Shown: positions 4,545 to 7,332 of the stretch, one piece after another
Layout of the letters: every line of letters starts with the position of its first letter
Position numbering within the stretch: position 1 is the first letter of the stretch
Assembly (NCBI GenBank): GCA_021850505.1
Contig: JAJZLW010000096.1
Span: 1-7,332 of the forward strand
Source: Thermoplasmata archaeon
GTDB taxonomy: Archaea; Thermoplasmatota; Thermoplasmata; Thermoplasmatales; Thermoplasmataceae
DNA: 7,332 nucleotides
Reading direction: 5' to 3'
The notes under the pieces: model-generated
What the model was told of the DNA's origin: nothing
The model's input: only the letters and a program-made list of their open reading frames with translations
Databases searched by the model: none
Position numbers and translations under genes: made by a program

Positions 4545-7332
4545 ATGTTTTTCTCTTCCTGTTTGATCTAAACACACTTAAACCGGCATAAGATAGAACG
4601 CCCACAATTACCCCTGAAACCAATCCAATAGCAATCGACTCTGCAGATATTCCAGATGCTGGTTTAACGGAAGCTTTTGTAGAGTTTGTTATCAGTGCAA
4701 AACTGACATTGAACTGAACGCTGCTTCCATGCACCACAACGAAAGGTTGTTTAATCGTAACAGTGTATCCAGAAGGCCCAGAAGCAGCTACGCTGTAATT
4801 ACCTGATACTGCAAGAATGGTTATGGAACTTGTTGAACTGTGGTAAAAAGTCCCGTTGAAGAAGAGAGTCCAGGTGGAACCACTGGTAAGTCCCGTTTCA
4901 TTTACGTATATAGCGTAAACCGGGGTAAACTGTATGTTTTCGGTAATGTTCTTACCTGAAACCTTAATATAACCGGAAGTCTCGAAAAATACAGTTGAAT
5001 TTATGTAATAATCATAGGTCCCATTTTTCGCTGTAAAGTTTATGACAGAGTTCGTAGAATCAATGACTGAACCGTTGAATTGTACTGACCAGAATGAGTT
5101 GGCTGGTTTTCCCAAGGAATTAAAAGAAACTGTATATGACCGTAGAAGGAAATTACTCTCATTTTGGAATATGACGGATAGAGTTAAGCTGTCGTTGGTG
5201 ACAGATATATGCGATGTTTGAAGCGAGACCGAATATCCAGAAGGTCCTGAAGCAGAAATTGAATAGTTCCCAGAAACTAATTTGATGATAAGAGAAGAAG
5301 ACATAGAATTAAATGTATAAGAGTCGTAATAAATAAACCAGTCTGTTCCAGTTGGGAGTCCTTTTTCAACGAATGTCACATTATAATATGCGGGGAATTC
5401 TATATTTACAACAGAATTACCGCTAACGCTGATCGATCCGGTAAATGAAAATCCTACCTCTGAAGAGATGGAATAAACATAACTGCCATTAGAAACGCTG
5501 AAATTCATAAAGCTGGAATTAGTCGACAATGTAGATCCGTCTATTGATATAGTCCAGTATGACCCGACTGGTTTGCCTGATTCTGTAAAGGATATGTTGG
5601 ATAGATAAGGTTTAAATTGCACGTAGATCGTGAGATTTTGCCCGGTCAGCTTTATGGATCCTGAGGATGCTGAAGACACGTAGCCATATATTGATGGAAC
5701 AGAATAGTTGACGATGGTATCAAGGGCAGCAGTTTGCGGGAACGTCAAAATCTGAGAAGAAGAAAACCCTGAAGTGGATCCAAACTTTACCATCCAGGTT
5801 GTGCCAGCGGGCAGTCCATTTTCACTGAAAGTAATGGAATATGAAGACCAGGCCTTGGTCAATGGCAAATAGTCATAATATGATCCGGAAACATCGTAAG
5901 GGACCGTGCCAATACCGTTCAAGCCACCAGAAGTGTAGTTACTCCAGTAATTACCCCCAACGGGTAGTGAAAGATTCCAGATTATTGAAGTAGAAGATAC
6001 TATGGTGGCATTGTTTGTATTACCATTTATGAAATTGTTGTGATAGAATATAATGTCTCTGGAATCCAATATATTAACTGCCAAATTTTTGCTGCCAGAG
6101 ATTGTATTGGATTGGATTTGCCCAAAAAGAGCACATTTAATATAGATTGATGTGGAAGAATTAATAATCGAGTTTCCTTCGACAGTAAAATTATAACTGT
6201 TTTTTCCAACTTCTAAACTATTAATGCCGCCGTAAATATAATTATCATTAACCGTTGAGTTGCAGAAATATTTTAGATGGATTCCATCTGAGCCGTTTAA
6301 AATTGAATTTTCAGTAACTTTATCATTTTGTGCAAAAATAAGTGAGATGCCATTCTGGGAACTACCTGAAGGGAGCAAGATATTGTTTTCCGATATTTTA
6401 ACAAATGAAGATTCGCTAATGCATATTGCCGACTCGGCATGCTGGAATTTTGATTGCATTCCAACATTATTCACAGAGTTCAGGTTAACGTCCCCCAATA
6501 CAGCCCCATAAAGACAAATGCCATGATAACCTTCATTTTTGATCATGTTTCCTGTTATTTGAACAGATGTTAATCCGCAGTTATAAGAAATAACATTTAT
6601 GCCGGAAGCATCGGTGACAGGTGAATTACAACCGGTTGTATTCAAAACAGTATTATTGCTGACGGTTATGCTTTTGCCTTTGACGGAACAGACATACACT
6701 GGAAGGCTGATGTTGACGAAAGTGTTTCCAACAATGTTAAGGTCCTGAGTTGTTATATCTTCTAAATAGAGACCAGCACCGGAGCATGAATCGTTACCCG
6801 CAAAGAATTTATTGTATGTGATTGAGGCGAACTTGAAGGTTGATGATGAAGACTGCACTCTGACTCCAACCCCAGATTGCAAAGAAAAAAGGTTTTTGGA
6901 TATCAAAACGTTTTGTGTGTTTGAAACTGGGCAAAAATCAAGTCCGCATGGACCTGAAAAAATCGATGATAAAACATGCATACCACTATTTGCCCCCTTA
7001 ATTTCTATACCATGAAACAGATTTTTAAATGTACTTTTATTTATGAATAAGCATTTATTATTGCCAGTATAGATCAAATTTGAGCAGTTGAATTCATCTT
7101 TAGAAAGGTAAATTCCATTTGAGTTAGCGACAGACACATGCCCTGGGGTGAATAATGAGCCGGCAAATCCTGAATTAGAAAAAGAGAGGGACTGCGCTTT
7201 ATTGATGCAAATAACAGTTTGATTAAAATCTACATTAGAAATGAGAACATTGCTAGAATCGATTAGGTTCAAACTAATACTGCATGGGGTATTAACAAGG
7301 CTTGATTTATAAATTGAAACGTTATGATCACC
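4543..7332 (-). CDS. large surface protein: NosD-like beta-helix, repeats and membrane anchor (N-terminus outside window)
   Basis: The frame is open at the window edge and gives the last 929 residues; an in-frame TTG at 7272 is not needed as a start because the frame continues through it. Residues 1 to about 475 show short repeats of the parallel beta-helix type (for example ITVSNNTVLNTTG, KISENNILLPSGS and VTENSILNGSDGIHL, about 22-25 residues each). They end in FYHNNFINGN and GGNYWSNYTSGGLNGIG, a NosD-like closing motif. Residues from about 498 to 880 hold five beta-rich repeats starting like SITFSENGLPAGTTW. The tail is a membrane helix (IAIGLVSGVIVGVLSYAGLSVF) followed by RSNRKRKT, which should place the protein outside the cell with a short cytoplasmic end. 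Many N-x-S/T sites suggest glycosylation. It could act in adhesion, envelope structure or polysaccharide binding; the sequence does not decide. It stands alone and converges on IS debris. Confidence 0.9.
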   Translation of the reverse strand, partial: GDHNVSIYKSSLVNTPCSISLNLIDSSNVLISNVDFNQTVICINKAQSLSFSNSGFAGSLFTPGHVSVANSNGIYLSKDEFNCSNLIYTGNNKCLFINKSTFKNLFHGIEIKGANSGMHVLSSIFSGPCGLDFCPVSNTQNVLISKNLFSLQSGVGVRVQSSSSTFKFASITYNKFFAGNDSCSGAGLYLEDITTQDLNIVGNTFVNISLPVYVCSVKGKSITVSNNTVLNTTGCNSPVTDASGINVISYNCGLTSVQITGNMIKNEGYHGICLYGAVLGDVNLNSVNNVGMQSKFQHAESAICISESSFVKISENNILLPSGSSQNGISLIFAQNDKVTENSILNGSDGIHLKYFCNSTVNDNYIYGGINSLEVGKNSYNFTVEGNSIINSSTSIYIKCALFGQIQSNTISGSKNLAVNILDSRDIIFYHNNFINGNTNNATIVSSTSIIWNLSLPVGGNYWSNYTSGGLNGIGTVPYDVSGSYYDYLPLTKAWSSYSITFSENGLPAGTTWMVKFGSTSGFSSSQILTFPQTAALDTIVNYSVPSIYGYVSSASSGSIKLTGQNLTIYVQFKPYLSNISFTESGKPVGSYWTISIDGSTLSTNSSFMNFSVSNGSYVYSISSEVGFSFTGSISVSGNSVVNIEFPAYYNVTFVEKGLPTGTDWFIYYDSYTFNSMSSSLIIKLVSGNYSISASGPSGYSVSLQTSHISVTNDSLTLSVIFQNESNFLLRSYTVSFNSLGKPANSFWSVQFNGSVIDSTNSVINFTAKNGTYDYYINSTVFFETSGYIKVSGKNITENIQFTPVYAIYVNETGLTSGSTWTLFFNGTFYHSSTSSITILAVSGNYSVAASGPSGYTVTIKQPFVVVHGSSVQFNVSFALITNSTKASVKPASGISAESIAIGLVSGVIVGVLSYAGLSVFRSNRKRKT
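4690..5840 (-). repeat. five tandem 'GLP/GKP' repeats in the surface protein
   Basis: On the minus strand the units start near 5840, 5605, 5385, 5137 and 4914, each of about 73-83 residues. Each opens with a pattern such as TFSENGLPAGTTW, SFTESGKPVGSYW, TFVEKGLPTGTDW, SFNSLGKPANSFW and YVNETGLTSGSTW. Units 2 and 4 share GKP and an 'NG-x-Y-x-Y-x-I' segment; units 3 and 5 share GNYS and ASGPSGY. The matching DNA of units 3 and 5 (5234 and 4766) is 468 bases apart, exactly 156 codons. Confidence 0.8.

Noticed and set aside
6027..7015. Short open frames on both strands within the surface-protein gene
   Set aside because: They are shadows of a long, strongly patterned coding frame.
1..7332. CRISPR array or attachment-site duplicate of the tRNA end
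   Set aside because: No regularly spaced repeats exist, and no second copy of the tRNA-Thr 3' end was found in the window.

Overview
This window looks archaeal, most likely from a thermoplasmatal (Thermoplasma/Ferroplasma/Cuniculiplasma-like) genome. The evidence is: AT-rich TATA boxes about 25 bases ahead of start codons with no room for a leader; a tRNA-Thr with U73 and no encoded CCA; three typically archaeal toxin-antitoxin modules; and a huge surface protein built from a NosD-like beta-helix followed by 'TFxExGLPxGTxW' repeats, a style common in that group. The genus is an inference and cannot be proved from the sequence alone.

Layout. Bases 1-189 hold the 3' end of an unrecognised + strand gene. 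Bases 326-1077 (minus) carry a vapB-vapC pair with a 4-base overlap, a leaderless promoter and a 24-bp palindromic operator on the vapB start. An intronless tRNA-Thr(UGU) lies at 1205-1277 (minus), followed by about 500 bases with no supportable gene. Bases 1783-2387 (+) are a promoter, a perfect 16-bp palindrome, a ribbon-helix-helix antitoxin and a MazF toxin. Bases 2517-2955 are the frameshifted remains of an rve-type (IS481/IS3-like) transposase. Next to it, on the minus strand (2971-3220), is a short coding-looking stretch that seems broken. Bases 3305-3976 (+) are a second vapBC pair with its own palindromic promoter/operator. Bases 4013-4385 are the decayed C-terminal part of an IS256 (Mutator-type) transposase. 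Bases 4543-7332 (minus) are the 929 C-terminal residues of a cell-surface protein anchored by one C-terminal membrane helix; its start lies outside the window.

How it fits together. The left 4.4 kb reads as an accessory island: three independent type II toxin-antitoxin modules of two toxin folds (PIN twice, MazF once), separated by two different dead insertion sequences and next to a tRNA gene. Each toxin module shows antitoxin first, toxin second, tight coupling, and a palindrome at the promoter or start codon, which fits autorepression by the antitoxin or the complex. The right 2.8 kb is a separate, long surface-protein gene whose C-terminal repeats appear to have grown by duplication of a two-repeat unit of about 156 residues. 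I found no CRISPR array and no clear new defence system. The most notable items are the operator architecture, the TA/IS cluster, the repeat evolution in the surface protein and the broken minus-strand gene at 2971-3220.
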